Position numbers and translations under genes: made by a program
Assembly (NCBI GenBank): GCA_022652985.1
Contig: JALCRY010000001.1
Location: forward strand, 1-64,000
DNA: 64,000 nucleotides
Source: Eubacteriaceae bacterium
GTDB taxonomy: Bacteria > Bacillota > Clostridia > Peptostreptococcales > Anaerovoracaceae
Direction: 5' to 3'
Notes under the pieces: generated by a model
What the model was told of the DNA's origin: nothing
Seen by the model: only the letters and a program-made list of their open reading frames with translations
Database searches by the model: none
Shown: in pieces, positions 36,763 through 46,102 of the stretch
Position numbering within the stretch: the stretch's first letter is position 1
How the letters are laid out: each line of letters opens with the position of its first letter

Positions 36763-37728
36763 ATGAAAGAAATCAGTATAACCGAGATAGAAGGAATAAA
36801 AATCGGCAATGCGGAAGATACCGAAGCCGGCACAGGATGCACGGCGGTGATCTGTGAGCAGGGAGCGTGTCCCGGGGCGGATATAAGAGGCGGCGCACCT
36901 GCGTCGCGCGAAACGGCGTCTCTCGAACCGACAAAGATGTGTCAGGCGGTGCATTGCGTTATGCTGTCGGGAGGAAGCGCTTTCGGTCTGGCTTCGTGCG
37001 ACGGAGCTATGGCTTTCCTGGAAGAAAAAGGAATTGGCTTCAGCACGCCGGGCGGCGTGGTTCCGATAGTCTGCGGCTCATGCATATATGATCTGAGCTG
37101 CGGCAGACCGGACATCAGACCTGATAAAGAAATGGGCAGGCTGGCCTGCGAAAACGCCTGGAACGGAGCTGCTCTGCTGCAGGGCAATGCAGGGGCAGGC
37201 ACGGGAGCAACGGTCGGTAAATTCGATTTCGGCAAATGGAAGATGAAAGGCGGACTCGGCCTGTACGCGGTCAGGGCAGGCGGAGTCAGCATCGGAGCCG
37301 TCGCTGTGGTCAATTCTTTCGGAGATATACGGGATTATGATACCGGGAAAATCATTGCCGGCGCCAGGTCGGATGAAAAAGCGGAATTTATCAATACACA
37401 GAATGCCATGTACGGCATACTTGAACAGGAGTTTGAGCCGTATTCCATAGAGAATACCTGTATAACCTGTATCGTGACTGATGCGGATATTACCAAGACA
37501 GAAGCAAACAGGACGGCACAGCTTGCTCACAACGGATATGCGAGAACGATCAGTCCCGTGCATACTGCGGCTGACGGCGATGCAATATTTGTAATGGCGA
37601 CAGGGAAAGTTAAGGTGAATGCCGATGCGCTGGGAGCGCTGGCAGGCGAAGTGACCGGCCGCGCAATAAACAATGCGGTCAGGAATGCCTGTTCTGCTTA
37701 CGGGATAAAATCTTTGAACGATCTTTAG
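36763..37728 (+). CDS. P1 family (S58, DmpA/NylC-like) peptidase
   Basis: The 321-residue protein belongs to the self-cleaving N-terminal-nucleophile P1 peptidase family. GGSAFGLASCDGAMAFLEE, GNAGAGTGATVGK and the later ENTCITCIVTDADITK are its landmarks. T232 is the expected nucleophile exposed by autocleavage between N231 and T232, as in NylC. The ATG at 36763 gives a typical IKIGNAED start. The in-frame upstream part overlaps the formate channel in another frame and is not real. Relatives hydrolyse beta- or D-amino-acid peptides or nylon oligomers; the substrate here is open. It overlaps dacA by 4 bases at the convergent stops. Confidence 0.85.
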   Translation: MKEISITEIEGIKIGNAEDTEAGTGCTAVICEQGACPGADIRGGAPASRETASLEPTKMCQAVHCVMLSGGSAFGLASCDGAMAFLEEKGIGFSTPGGVVPIVCGSCIYDLSCGRPDIRPDKEMGRLACENAWNGAALLQGNAGAGTGATVGKFDFGKWKMKGGLGLYAVRAGGVSIGAVAVVNSFGDIRDYDTGKIIAGARSDEKAEFINTQNAMYGILEQEFEPYSIENTCITCIVTDADITKTEANRTAQLAHNGYARTISPVHTAADGDAIFVMATGKVKVNADALGALAGEVTGRAINNAVRNACSAYGIKSLNDL

Positions 37729-39233
37729 AATCTGCGTCTCTGTCTGCGGCGTTCCATTCTGGATGAACCTCCGGTGACTCTGGCTCTGGAACGTCTTTTT
37801 CTTGCTCTTCTTGTCCGGACAGCCAGAACGGCGAAAAGGACGATAATGATCAGAGCAGCTGCACCGAGCACTCCGACTATGTGGCCGACTGTGAAAAGAT
37901 AACCTGCGCTTTCCGCTGCGGTGACGACAGCTGTTCCGACAACAGCGCCGTTAAGCTTGGCTGTCTCTGTACCTATGACTTCGCCCTTGCCGATATGATC
38001 TTTCAGACCTGTTGCGGATACGAAATCATATTTCAGATCACCGGCGGAATAGCCTGCCGGGATCTCTGCATACATAACAGATGACAGCTTGCCCTTGACA
38101 TGCATGCTGCCGTGCTTGTTGGAATTTTTAACAGTAACATTGCTGACATCTATTTTCGAGCTGTCGATTTTCACCGCAGAATAAGAGCTGCGTATCAGCT
38201 TGATCAGCTTCTGCGTGTCTCGGCAGTATTCTCCGGCGCTGTCTGTGCGCGCATCGACAATAATTAGATCCTGTCCGTCTTTCTGATAATGCGTTATCAG
38301 GTTGAATCTGGACTCGTCGATATATCCGTTCTTGCCGCCCACGATGCCGTAGAGGTAGTAATATTTATGTACTATCATGTAATGCCCGTTCCACAGGTCG
38401 CGTTTCTTGGATTTGTTGGTTTTGTTCATTTTGTAGCGCCACGACGTGTCGATGCGTTCGAATATTTTATTTTTGACGCAGTAATTCATGATGACTGCGA
38501 GATCATGCGCTGTCGTGTAATGATTTTTATTGTAAAGTCCGTTGGGATTCACAAAATGAGAATCGGTGCACCCGAGTTCCTTAGCTTTTTTATTCATCAT
38601 GTCCGCGAATTTTTCGGTGGAGCCGCCGACATTTTCAGCTATTGTAATGGCGCAGTCGTTGGCCGAGCACATAAGAAGTCCGTACAGCGCCTGTTCCATC
38701 GAAAGTTTTTCGCCCGGCTGAAGCGCAATATGAGAAGAATTATAAGCCAGATCGGTGGCATGCTGCGATACAGTCAGCGTATCGTCAAGATTGCTGTTTT
38801 CAATGGCGACTATCGCGGTCAGTACTTTCGTGCAGCTGGCCGGATATATCTTTTTATTCATATTTTTATTGAAAAGGATATTGCCGGTATTGGCATCGAT
38901 GACGATCGCGGATTTCGAGTTGAGCTTGACCGTTGAGGAATCGATAAGATATTTGCCTGCGGTTTCCGCGGCTTCTGTGTTCTGATACAGTGCGGCGGAA
39001 GGATTTTTCCCGTTGTCAAAATTGCCGCCGAATACTTTTCCCCACCGGGTCGTGTATTTTCCGTCGACGACGCTTCCTGTATAACTCTGATCCAGTTTGG
39101 AAATGTTATCGACTTTATCCGCTGCGGATACGCTGAAAGGTACAGCCGCATTGACAAAAAAGAGCGCAGCTGTCAAAGCTGCTGCTATAATAAGTGTCGA
39201 TAGATTGCCGCGTTTTTTATGTAGTAAATTCAA
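37725..39233 (-). CDS. D-alanyl-D-alanine carboxypeptidase, S11 family, with C-terminal anchor
   Basis: The 502-residue protein starts with TTG. A signal peptide (about 11-37) precedes the penicillin-binding domain. The catalytic motif SCTK gives S133 and K136, and SAN is S190-N192. The third motif, usually KTG, reads K301-N302-G303 (GGKNGYIDE). A linker domain follows, then one membrane helix near 445-470 and a tail of about 30 residues rich in Arg. It trims the terminal D-Ala of stem peptides outside the cell. Most S11 enzymes end in an amphipathic helix; a full transmembrane segment plus a basic tail is less common. Confidence 0.87.
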   Translation of the reverse strand: MNLLHKKRGNLSTLIIAAALTAALFFVNAAVPFSVSAADKVDNISKLDQSYTGSVVDGKYTTRWGKVFGGNFDNGKNPSAALYQNTEAAETAGKYLIDSSTVKLNSKSAIVIDANTGNILFNKNMNKKIYPASCTKVLTAIVAIENSNLDDTLTVSQHATDLAYNSSHIALQPGEKLSMEQALYGLLMCSANDCAITIAENVGGSTEKFADMMNKKAKELGCTDSHFVNPNGLYNKNHYTTAHDLAVIMNYCVKNKIFERIDTSWRYKMNKTNKSKKRDLWNGHYMIVHKYYYLYGIVGGKNGYIDESRFNLITHYQKDGQDLIIVDARTDSAGEYCRDTQKLIKLIRSSYSAVKIDSSKIDVSNVTVKNSNKHGSMHVKGKLSSVMYAEIPAGYSAGDLKYDFVSATGLKDHIGKGEVIGTETAKLNGAVVGTAVVTAAESAGYLFTVGHIVGVLGAAALIIIVLFAVLAVRTRRARKRRSRARVTGGSSRMERRRQRRRF

Positions 39234-39380
39234 ACCAGTATCCTGCCCTCTAAATCCTATTTTTTACTTCAATATTATGGATTATTTTATAATAACCGTC
39301 AAGCAGTAATAAAATAATTCACAAAAACCACCCTAAACACAGTTTAAATATAGTAAAATCAAATCAGTGGAGGGATCGTT

Positions 39381-40085
39381 ATGGCCGGATATATTGAATT
39401 CCAGAATGTCAGCAAGTTCTATAAGATGGGCGGCCAGCGCATAAGCGCTCTGGACGACATGAATTTTGAAATTGCCAAAGGCGAGTTCTGTGTCATCGTC
39501 GGACCGAGCGGCGCCGGAAAAACTACGCTGCTCAATATACTGGGCGGTATGGACAGATGCGACGAAGGCCGGGTTTATCTTGACGGAAGAGAAATAGGCG
39601 GACTGGATACGAGAGGGCTGACGGAGTACCGGAGATATGATGTCGGTTTTGTTTTCCAGTTCTATAATCTTGTGCAGAATCTGACAGCGCTGGAGAATGT
39701 GGAACTGGCTTCCGAGATATGCAGAGATCCGCTGGACTGCAGAGCGGTCCTGAGAGAAGTCGGTCTGGAAGACAGAATGGATAATTTTCCAGCCCAGCTT
39801 TCAGGCGGAGAGCAGCAGAGAGTGGCGATCGCCAGGGCGCTGGCGAAAAATCCGAAAGTGCTGCTGTGCGATGAGCCTACCGGAGCGCTTGATTACAGCA
39901 CGGGGAAAACAATATTACAGCTTCTGCACGACACCTGCCGCAGATTCGGGAAAACAGTGATCGTCATTACTCATAACCAGGCCATAGTGCCGATGGCGGA
40001 TAAAGTTATTTCCGTAAAAAACGGCAAAGCCGTCAGGGTAGAAATCAATAATGACCCTGAACCGATCGAAAGGATAGAATGGTGA
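39381..40085 (+). CDS. ABC transporter ATP-binding protein, MacB/LolD type
   Basis: The 234-residue ATPase has Walker A GPSGAGKT (41-48), a Q-loop in FVFQFYNL, signature [14 protein letters not shown] and Walker [13 protein letters not shown]. The sequence is closest to the MacB/LolD/FtsE class, which works mechanically with FtsX-like permeases rather than moving small solutes. The permease gene follows after 4 bases. GGAGGG precedes the ATG. No two-component system is adjacent, unlike many bacitracin-type exporters. Confidence 0.9.
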   Translation: MAGYIEFQNVSKFYKMGGQRISALDDMNFEIAKGEFCVIVGPSGAGKTTLLNILGGMDRCDEGRVYLDGREIGGLDTRGLTEYRRYDVGFVFQFYNLVQNLTALENVELASEICRDPLDCRAVLREVGLEDRMDNFPAQLSGGEQQRVAIARALAKNPKVLLCDEPTGALDYSTGKTILQLLHDTCRRFGKTVIVITHNQAIVPMADKVISVKNGKAVRVEINNDPEPIERIEW

Positions 40086-40089
40086 CAGA

Positions 40090-43000
40090 GTGAAAACCTA
40101 TGGCAAAATGACCCGCAGGAGCATAAGAGGAAGTCTCAGCAGGTTTTTGTCGATCCTCAGTATAATCGCGCTGGGGGCGGGCTTTCTGGCCGGCCTGATT
40201 TCGTCGACTCCTGATATGCAGAAGACGGCGGATAAATATTTCGTTTCGCATAATGCATATGATTATGATATTACCGGCACTCTCGGACTGACGGCCGGGG
40301 ACATAAAGGCGATCAGCGGGCTGAGTGAAGTCGATAAGGTCATGCCTGTCTATAAGCGGGATATGACTGTGGAAAATTACGCGGACAAGGAAAAATATAC
40401 TGTCAGGATGACGGCTTTTGATTTTGCGGCGAGGAACAGCGATGATTTCATCAACAGATCTGATCTTCTGAAAGGCAGATATCCCGAGAAAGATAATGAA
40501 TGTGTCCTGGAGATCTCGAATATTTATACTTCCAATCATAAACTCGGCGAAGAGCTGACGATATCAAAAGACGACCGTGATTATGATGAGATCAGGGGCG
40601 ATTTTAAATATAAAAAATTCAGGGTCGTCGGTATAGTGCGGACTCCGATGTTTATTTCCGCGCACGGGGAAGTGACTACTGCCGGGGACGGCAGCGTGAT
40701 GCTGGGCGTTTATGTCAGAAAACAGGCCTGCAAAGCATCAGTTTATACGGATGCTTATGTGACGCTGACAGGCGCCGATAAGCTCAGCCGTTTTTCTGAC
40801 GATTATTCTGATCTCGTGAGCAGTGATAAAACTGTTCTGAAAGATCTTGGCCGGGAAAGAAGCAGTATACGCAGCCGGGAAGTCATCGGCAGGGCTCAGC
40901 AAAAGGTCGACAAAGTCGAAAAAAAGTATCAGAAGAAAAAGGCTGAGACTTCTTCTCAGCTCGCCGATGCGGCATATAAGATAAATGCCGGAAAGCAGAA
41001 ATTAAATTCGTCTGAGGATAAAATAAAGGCCTCTGAAGCCGCGCTGAAGGAACAGTCCTCTTCTGTTGACGCAAAAGAGGATCAGCTGGATGCTCTGGAC
41101 AAAAAGCTGGCCGCGGGCCAAGCTTATGTGGATCAGCTGAAGCAGCTGAGAGATTCCGGAGCTGCGCTGACGGAGGAGCAGACTGCCGCTGTGGAAGCGT
41201 ATGATTCTGGTATGGCGCAGCTCAGTGCAGGCAGGACCGCGATCGCATCCGCGAGGAGCAGGATAAGTGCGGCATATAAAAAACTGGCGAAGGCTCAGGC
41301 GGCCATAGATTCATCACGGGCTGAACTTGCGGCTCAGGAAAGCAAATATCTGCAGGCCAGAGCGAAAGCGGAAAAATCTTTTGCCGGAGCGGAAAAGAAA
41401 CTGCGGGATGCTCAGGATGAAGTCGATAAGATAAAGAATGCCAAATGGTATCTGAACTCGTTCGAGGACAGCGTGGGGTTCAGCAATTATAAGAGCGACG
41501 TCGACAAGGTGTCGGCCGTTGCCAAGGTGTTCCCGGTATTCTTTTTCCTCGTAGCTGTGCTCGTAGCGCTGACGACCATGACGAGGCTGATAGACGAGGA
41601 GAGAGAGCTTATCGGTACTCTGAAATCCCTGGGCTACAGCCGGAGAAAAATAATGCAGTATTACATGTCGTATGCGCTTGAAGCCTCGGCCGGCGGATGT
41701 GTGATCGGTATGGCTCTGGGGTTCCCGCTGTTTCCGAAAATTATCGGTAATGCTTATACGATGATGTATGATCTGCCGGCGACGGAAACCGAGTTTATCT
41801 GGAAATATGCTGTTGTCATCGGGCTGGTCATGATCATTTCGATCCTCGGCACTACGTATCTCGCCTGCGCGCGTACTCTCAGAGAACGCCCGGCCATGCT
41901 TCTTCTGCCTGAGGCTCCGTCTCCGGGCAAGAGGATACTTCTCGAGAGGATCGGCCCTCTGTGGCGCAGACTTTCCTTTACCAGGAAGGTCACATGCAGG
42001 AATCTTTTCAGATATAAAAAACGTTTTCTCATGACCATCATCGGAGTGGCCGGATGCTTTGCGCTGCTGATAACAGGTTTCGGCGTGCGCGATTCAATAG
42101 GGGATATAGTACACAAACAGTATGATGAACTATTCCATTATGATTTTACAGTTGAAGTAACGAATGACAAGTGGACTGCCAAAGACAAAACGCTGGCGGA
42201 TACTCTCGGAAATAAAGACCTGGTGAAGTCGTACATCTCGTATTTCAGCGACAAGGCTCATACTGAGGACACAAAGGGAAAAGACATGGATATCAATGTC
42301 ATCTCCCCGCAGAACGATGCCGCCTTCACGGACTTTGTGACTCTGCGTTCAAGGAGCACCGGGAAGAATGTTCCGTTCGGCCGCAACAGCGCCGTCATCA
42401 ATGAAAAAGCCGCCGAGAGTATTGGCGCAAAGACCGGCGATAAAGTAAAATTCACTCTGAGCAGCGATAAAAGCATTACCGTCAAGATAACGGGCATTAC
42501 TGAGAATTACGTTGCAAGTTATCTTTATTTAGGCGATAATGTTTACAGCGCTCCGAACCACAGGCATCTGATGGTCAAAATGGCGAAGGGCGCGGATAAC
42601 GATAAGGTGATGGAAAAGCTGCTCGACAGCAGCAGGGTTTCCTATGTCGTCTCAACAGAATACGTAAAGAGCAATTTCGCGGATTCCGTCAAAAGCATAA
42701 ATTATATAGTGATCGTACTGATAGTCTGTGCCGGTGCGCTGGCTGTCATAGTCCTTTATAATCTCACCAATGTGAATATCTGTGAGAGGAAAAAGGAACT
42801 GGCGACTATCAAAGTGCTTGGATTCTTTGACAGGGAAGTTTCGGCATATATATTCAGAGAAATAAATATGCTGGCCGGGATCGGGATATTGTTCGGCGTT
42901 CCGGTCGGGATCTGGCTTCACAAATTTGTGATCCGCACTGTGGAGGTGAATTCGGTAATGTTCGGGCAGAACATAGAGTGGCCGAGTTATCTGTACGCGG

Positions 43001-43098
43001 CCGGCCTGACGGTATTGTTCACGATATTCGTGAATCTGATAATGAGACGAAAGATAAAAGACATAGATATGGTCGAATCGATGAAAGCAAATGACTGA
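40090..43098 (+). CDS. FtsX-like ABC permease with large extracellular coiled coil
   Basis: The 1002-residue permease starts with GTG. One membrane helix lies at about 17-37, then a large extracellular region. The stretch 270-450 is almost entirely helical and rich in Lys, Ala, Gln and Glu (coiled coil). Three helices around 475-610, including LIDEERELIGTLKSLGYSR, form the first FtsX domain. A second extracellular domain follows a helix near 650, and a final FtsX domain lies at about 870-985. This layout resembles the large DUF214-type permeases of Firmicutes. It may export or sense lipids or peptides, or regulate wall enzymes as FtsEX does. Confidence 0.87.
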   Translation: MKTYGKMTRRSIRGSLSRFLSILSIIALGAGFLAGLISSTPDMQKTADKYFVSHNAYDYDITGTLGLTAGDIKAISGLSEVDKVMPVYKRDMTVENYADKEKYTVRMTAFDFAARNSDDFINRSDLLKGRYPEKDNECVLEISNIYTSNHKLGEELTISKDDRDYDEIRGDFKYKKFRVVGIVRTPMFISAHGEVTTAGDGSVMLGVYVRKQACKASVYTDAYVTLTGADKLSRFSDDYSDLVSSDKTVLKDLGRERSSIRSREVIGRAQQKVDKVEKKYQKKKAETSSQLADAAYKINAGKQKLNSSEDKIKASEAALKEQSSSVDAKEDQLDALDKKLAAGQAYVDQLKQLRDSGAALTEEQTAAVEAYDSGMAQLSAGRTAIASARSRISAAYKKLAKAQAAIDSSRAELAAQESKYLQARAKAEKSFAGAEKKLRDAQDEVDKIKNAKWYLNSFEDSVGFSNYKSDVDKVSAVAKVFPVFFFLVAVLVALTTMTRLIDEERELIGTLKSLGYSRRKIMQYYMSYALEASAGGCVIGMALGFPLFPKIIGNAYTMMYDLPATETEFIWKYAVVIGLVMIISILGTTYLACARTLRERPAMLLLPEAPSPGKRILLERIGPLWRRLSFTRKVTCRNLFRYKKRFLMTIIGVAGCFALLITGFGVRDSIGDIVHKQYDELFHYDFTVEVTNDKWTAKDKTLADTLGNKDLVKSYISYFSDKAHTEDTKGKDMDINVISPQNDAAFTDFVTLRSRSTGKNVPFGRNSAVINEKAAESIGAKTGDKVKFTLSSDKSITVKITGITENYVASYLYLGDNVYSAPNHRHLMVKMAKGADNDKVMEKLLDSSRVSYVVSTEYVKSNFADSVKSINYIVIVLIVCAGALAVIVLYNLTNVNICERKKELATIKVLGFFDREVSAYIFREINMLAGIGILFGVPVGIWLHKFVIRTVEVNSVMFGQNIEWPSYLYAAGLTVLFTIFVNLIMRRKIKDIDMVESMKAND

Positions 43099-43119
43099 TA
43101 CAGCAGGGGTTGATGAAAC

Positions 43120-43638
43120 ATGAGAAAGCAGAATGTTGTTTTGATAGGAATGCCGGGCTGCGGCAAAAGTACTACCGGAGTACTGCTTGCGACGATAATG
43201 GGTTATGATTTCGTAGATACTGATCTTCTGATAATCAAGGAAGAAGGCAAAAAGCTTGCCGAAATAATAGAGGAAATCGGCAATGAAGGATTCAACAAGG
43301 TCGAAGAGAACCTGTGCGCCACCCTTCATGTAAAACATTCGGTCATTGCTACAGGCGGCAGCGTGATCTACGGCCCGAGAGCGATGGAAAATCTCCGGAA
43401 TGAAGGCATGGTGGTGTTCCTGGATGTCCCTCTCGCCGAGATCGAAAAAAGGATAGGGGACTATTCGCAGCGCGGCATCTCTCTGAAGGAGGGGCAGTCG
43501 ATCGAAGATCTTTTCGAAGAGAGGAGACCGCTGTATCTTAAATACGCGGATATCGTTGTCAATACGACAGATACTGAGCTTTCTGATGCTGCGGAAACGG
43601 TCGTAGGACTGGTAGAGGAAGAGTGGAGAAAACTTTAA
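43120..43638 (+). CDS. aroK: Shikimate kinase
   Basis: The 172-residue kinase has P-loop GMPGCGKST (10-18), VDTDLLI with the shikimate-binding aspartate, and ATGGSVI for the glycine-rich shikimate pocket. It phosphorylates shikimate in aromatic amino-acid synthesis. No other aro gene is in the window. GGGTTGATG lies before the ATG, so translation signals are moderate. A different sugar-acid kinase of this fold is possible, but the motifs favour shikimate. Confidence 0.85.
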   Translation: MRKQNVVLIGMPGCGKSTTGVLLATIMGYDFVDTDLLIIKEEGKKLAEIIEEIGNEGFNKVEENLCATLHVKHSVIATGGSVIYGPRAMENLRNEGMVVFLDVPLAEIEKRIGDYSQRGISLKEGQSIEDLFEERRPLYLKYADIVVNTTDTELSDAAETVVGLVEEEWRKL

Positions 43639-43648
43639 GGAGAAGAGA

Positions 43649-44386
43649 TTGGATTATTTAGCGGCTATAGACAAAAGGGTGTCACGACGTCATTTCACTA
43701 AGGATCCCGTTCTGCCCATGCAGATAACAGCGCTGCAGCGCGCGCTGGATGAAAGCAACGGCTCGGGCGGACTGAACATGAAAATGATCATCGGAAGAGG
43801 GGAGCCCTTTTCCGCCAGAAACAGTTTCGGGATGTTCTCAGGTGTGCAGAATTATATCATTCTTGCGGGGCCTGAAAGCGATAAAAACTGTGAAGAGAAA
43901 CTCGGATATTTCGGAGAAGGCATCGTTCTTCTCGCTGTTTCGCTGGGACTCGGGACCTGCTGGGTCGGCGGGACATACAGCAGGGAACTGGTGTCGGAGA
44001 ACATCGAACCTGATGAAGTAATGAAGTGCTGTATTGTTTTCGGCAATGTCAAACCCCGTTTTTCACCGAAGGAACTGGCGGTATCCAAAAGTCTGAAAAG
44101 AAATATCAAAGAAGTAAAGGACAGGCTTTACGTCGAGGAGACGCCGCCGAACTGGGTAGTCGCGGGGATGAGATCAGTGGTGAAAGCGCCGTCGGCGCGG
44201 AACAGACAGAGTACCATGTTCATTTACGCTTCAGACCGCGTGAGCGCGAAGATCGATATGAAAAATGATATGGATCCCTATGATCTCGGCATAGCAAAGC
44301 TGCATTTTGAAATAGGCGCCGGCATCGGGAAGGGATCATGGGATTTCGGCAACGGCGCTGTATATGAAAGGCATGAAAAAGACTGA
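43649..44386 (+). CDS. Nitroreductase family protein (TM1586-like)
   Basis: The 245-residue protein starts with TTG behind AAGGAG. DKRVSRRHFTKDP is the FMN-phosphate region, and FGEGIVLLAVSLGLGTCWVG matches the second flavin motif. The longer C-terminal half with a repeated SARNRQ-type segment fits the TM1586 group, in which one chain folds like a nitroreductase dimer. It probably uses FMN and NAD(P)H; the substrate is unknown. It closely follows aroK and is convergent with the UPF0210 gene. Confidence 0.8.
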   Translation: MDYLAAIDKRVSRRHFTKDPVLPMQITALQRALDESNGSGGLNMKMIIGRGEPFSARNSFGMFSGVQNYIILAGPESDKNCEEKLGYFGEGIVLLAVSLGLGTCWVGGTYSRELVSENIEPDEVMKCCIVFGNVKPRFSPKELAVSKSLKRNIKEVKDRLYVEETPPNWVVAGMRSVVKAPSARNRQSTMFIYASDRVSAKIDMKNDMDPYDLGIAKLHFEIGAGIGKGSWDFGNGAVYERHEKD

Positions 44387-44432
44387 GCATCAGGGATCGC
44401 TCCCCAATGCCCAGTTGTTTTATAGTTATTTA

Positions 44433-45791
44433 TCAGTTCTTGAGGGCCTGCATTGGAGAAGGGATCCTGCCGCCGCGGGCTATCATTTTGGCCGGCGAAG
44501 CAGTGTTGACTTTCATGACAGGACCGGTGCCGAAAAGGCCGCCGAATTCGAGCTCTTCGCCTTCAGGCACGCCTATAGCCGGGATGACTCTTACCGCCGT
44601 TGTCTTGTAATTTACCATGCCGATAGCGGCTTCATCGGCTATCATTCCCGATATTACTTCAGCAGGGGTGTCTCCCGGGATGACTATCATATCGAGACCT
44701 ACTGAGCATACTGCTGTCATAGCTTCCAGTTTCTCTATTTTCAGGCATCCTGATCTTGCTGAATCTATCATGCCGGCATCTTCTGTAACAGGTATGAATG
44801 CGCCGGATAAACCGCCGCAGTTATTGGCAGCCATCAGGCCGCCTTTTTTGACGGCATCATTCAGCATAGCCAGAGCTGCTGTTGTGCCTGCCGCGCCGCA
44901 CTGTTCCAGGCCGATCTCCTCGAGTATATGCGCTACGGAATCTCCGACAGCCGGTGTAGGCGCAAGCGACAGATCGATAATGCCGAACGGTGCTCCGAGC
45001 ATGCGTGATGCTTCTGTGCCGACCAGCTGACCCATCCTGGTGATCTTGAAAGCGGTCTTCTTTATTTCATTGGCTATTTCACCCATGTCCGCGGTGTCGT
45101 CCATGTTGGCCAGCGCAGCCCTTACAACTCCCGGACCGGAAACACCGACATTTATGACGCAGTCCGGTTCTCCCGGGCCGTGGAATGCTCCCGCCATGAA
45201 CGGATTGTCTTCAGGGGCGTTGCAGAAAACGACAAGCTTTGTCGCGCCGACGCACTGATCGTCTTTAGTAAGTTCGGCGCATTCCCTGACGACGTGTCCG
45301 AGCGTACGCACCGCGTCCATATTGATGCCGGCTTTGGTACTGCCGACATTGACCGATGAGCATACTACATCTGTTTCTGCCAGAGCGCGCGGAATAGACT
45401 GAATGAGTTCCGTGTCCCCGGGAGCAAAGCCTTTCTGTACGAGAGCGCTGTAGCCGCCGATGAGGTCCACGCCGACAGCGCGTGCCGCGCGGTCAAGTGT
45501 GACTGCGTATTTGATAGGGTCTCCGCCCGATGCGCCCGCAAGCAGGGCAATAGGAGTAACGGCGATCCTTTTGTTTACGATGGGGATCCCATATTTCTTT
45601 TCTATTTTTTCGCCTGTTTCGACGAGCCTTTCGGCATATCGCGTGATTTTGTCGTAGACTTTGTCGCATGATCTGTCTATGTCGCCGTCGGCGCAGTCAA
45701 TGAGTGAAATACCCATAGTGATCGTTCTTATATCAAGAGCCTCGTCCTGTATCATGGTCACTGTTTCCATGATGTCTGTCATATTGAGCAT
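44433..45791 (-). CDS. UPF0210 (DUF711, PFL-like) protein
   Basis: The 452-residue protein matches the UPF0210/DUF711 family throughout. [16 protein letters not shown] near the N-terminus, [15 protein letters not shown] and [20 protein letters not shown] are characteristic. The fold is related to glycyl-radical enzymes, but the function is unknown and no glycyl-radical loop is apparent. AGGAGG precedes the ATG. It is transcribed 12 bases after the ACT-domain gene, its usual partner in Firmicutes. Confidence 0.9.
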   Translation of the reverse strand: MLNMTDIMETVTMIQDEALDIRTITMGISLIDCADGDIDRSCDKVYDKITRYAERLVETGEKIEKKYGIPIVNKRIAVTPIALLAGASGGDPIKYAVTLDRAARAVGVDLIGGYSALVQKGFAPGDTELIQSIPRALAETDVVCSSVNVGSTKAGINMDAVRTLGHVVRECAELTKDDQCVGATKLVVFCNAPEDNPFMAGAFHGPGEPDCVINVGVSGPGVVRAALANMDDTADMGEIANEIKKTAFKITRMGQLVGTEASRMLGAPFGIIDLSLAPTPAVGDSVAHILEEIGLEQCGAAGTTAALAMLNDAVKKGGLMAANNCGGLSGAFIPVTEDAGMIDSARSGCLKIEKLEAMTAVCSVGLDMIVIPGDTPAEVISGMIADEAAIGMVNYKTTAVRVIPAIGVPEGEELEFGGLFGTGPVMKVNTASPAKMIARGGRIPSPMQALKN

Positions 45792-45803
45792 CAGCAGCCT
45801 CCT

Positions 45804-46067
45804 TTATATTCTGTGCATAGCGTTGAATATATCTTCGTGCATGACGTGTATCTTCATCGTCGGCAGATCAGCTTCGAGTTTCTTGTTGAGTTCGGAAAGA
45901 TCTGCATTGAGCTTTGATATTTCGACTACCATCACCATTGTGAAATAATCGTCTATGACCGACTGTGTGACATCGAGTATATTCGCGTTGAAATCCGAAC
46001 ATCCGCAGCTGACCTTTGCCAGAATGCCTACACTGTCCTTGCCTACTACTGTTATTACTGCTTTCAT
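45804..46067 (-). CDS. ACT-domain protein, UPF0237 family
   Basis: The 87-residue protein is a single ACT domain: MKAVITVVGKDSVGILAKVS is the first strand and ligand loop. ACT domains bind amino acids and regulate partner proteins. Its constant pairing with UPF0210 suggests that it senses a ligand for that protein. GGAGG precedes the ATG. Confidence 0.9.
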   Translation of the reverse strand: MKAVITVVGKDSVGILAKVSCGCSDFNANILDVTQSVIDDYFTMVMVVEISKLNADLSELNKKLEADLPTMKIHVMHEDIFNAMHRI

Positions 46068-46102
46068 ATTCTTTACCTCCGTGCGCTTCAGCGCATAATG
46101 TG

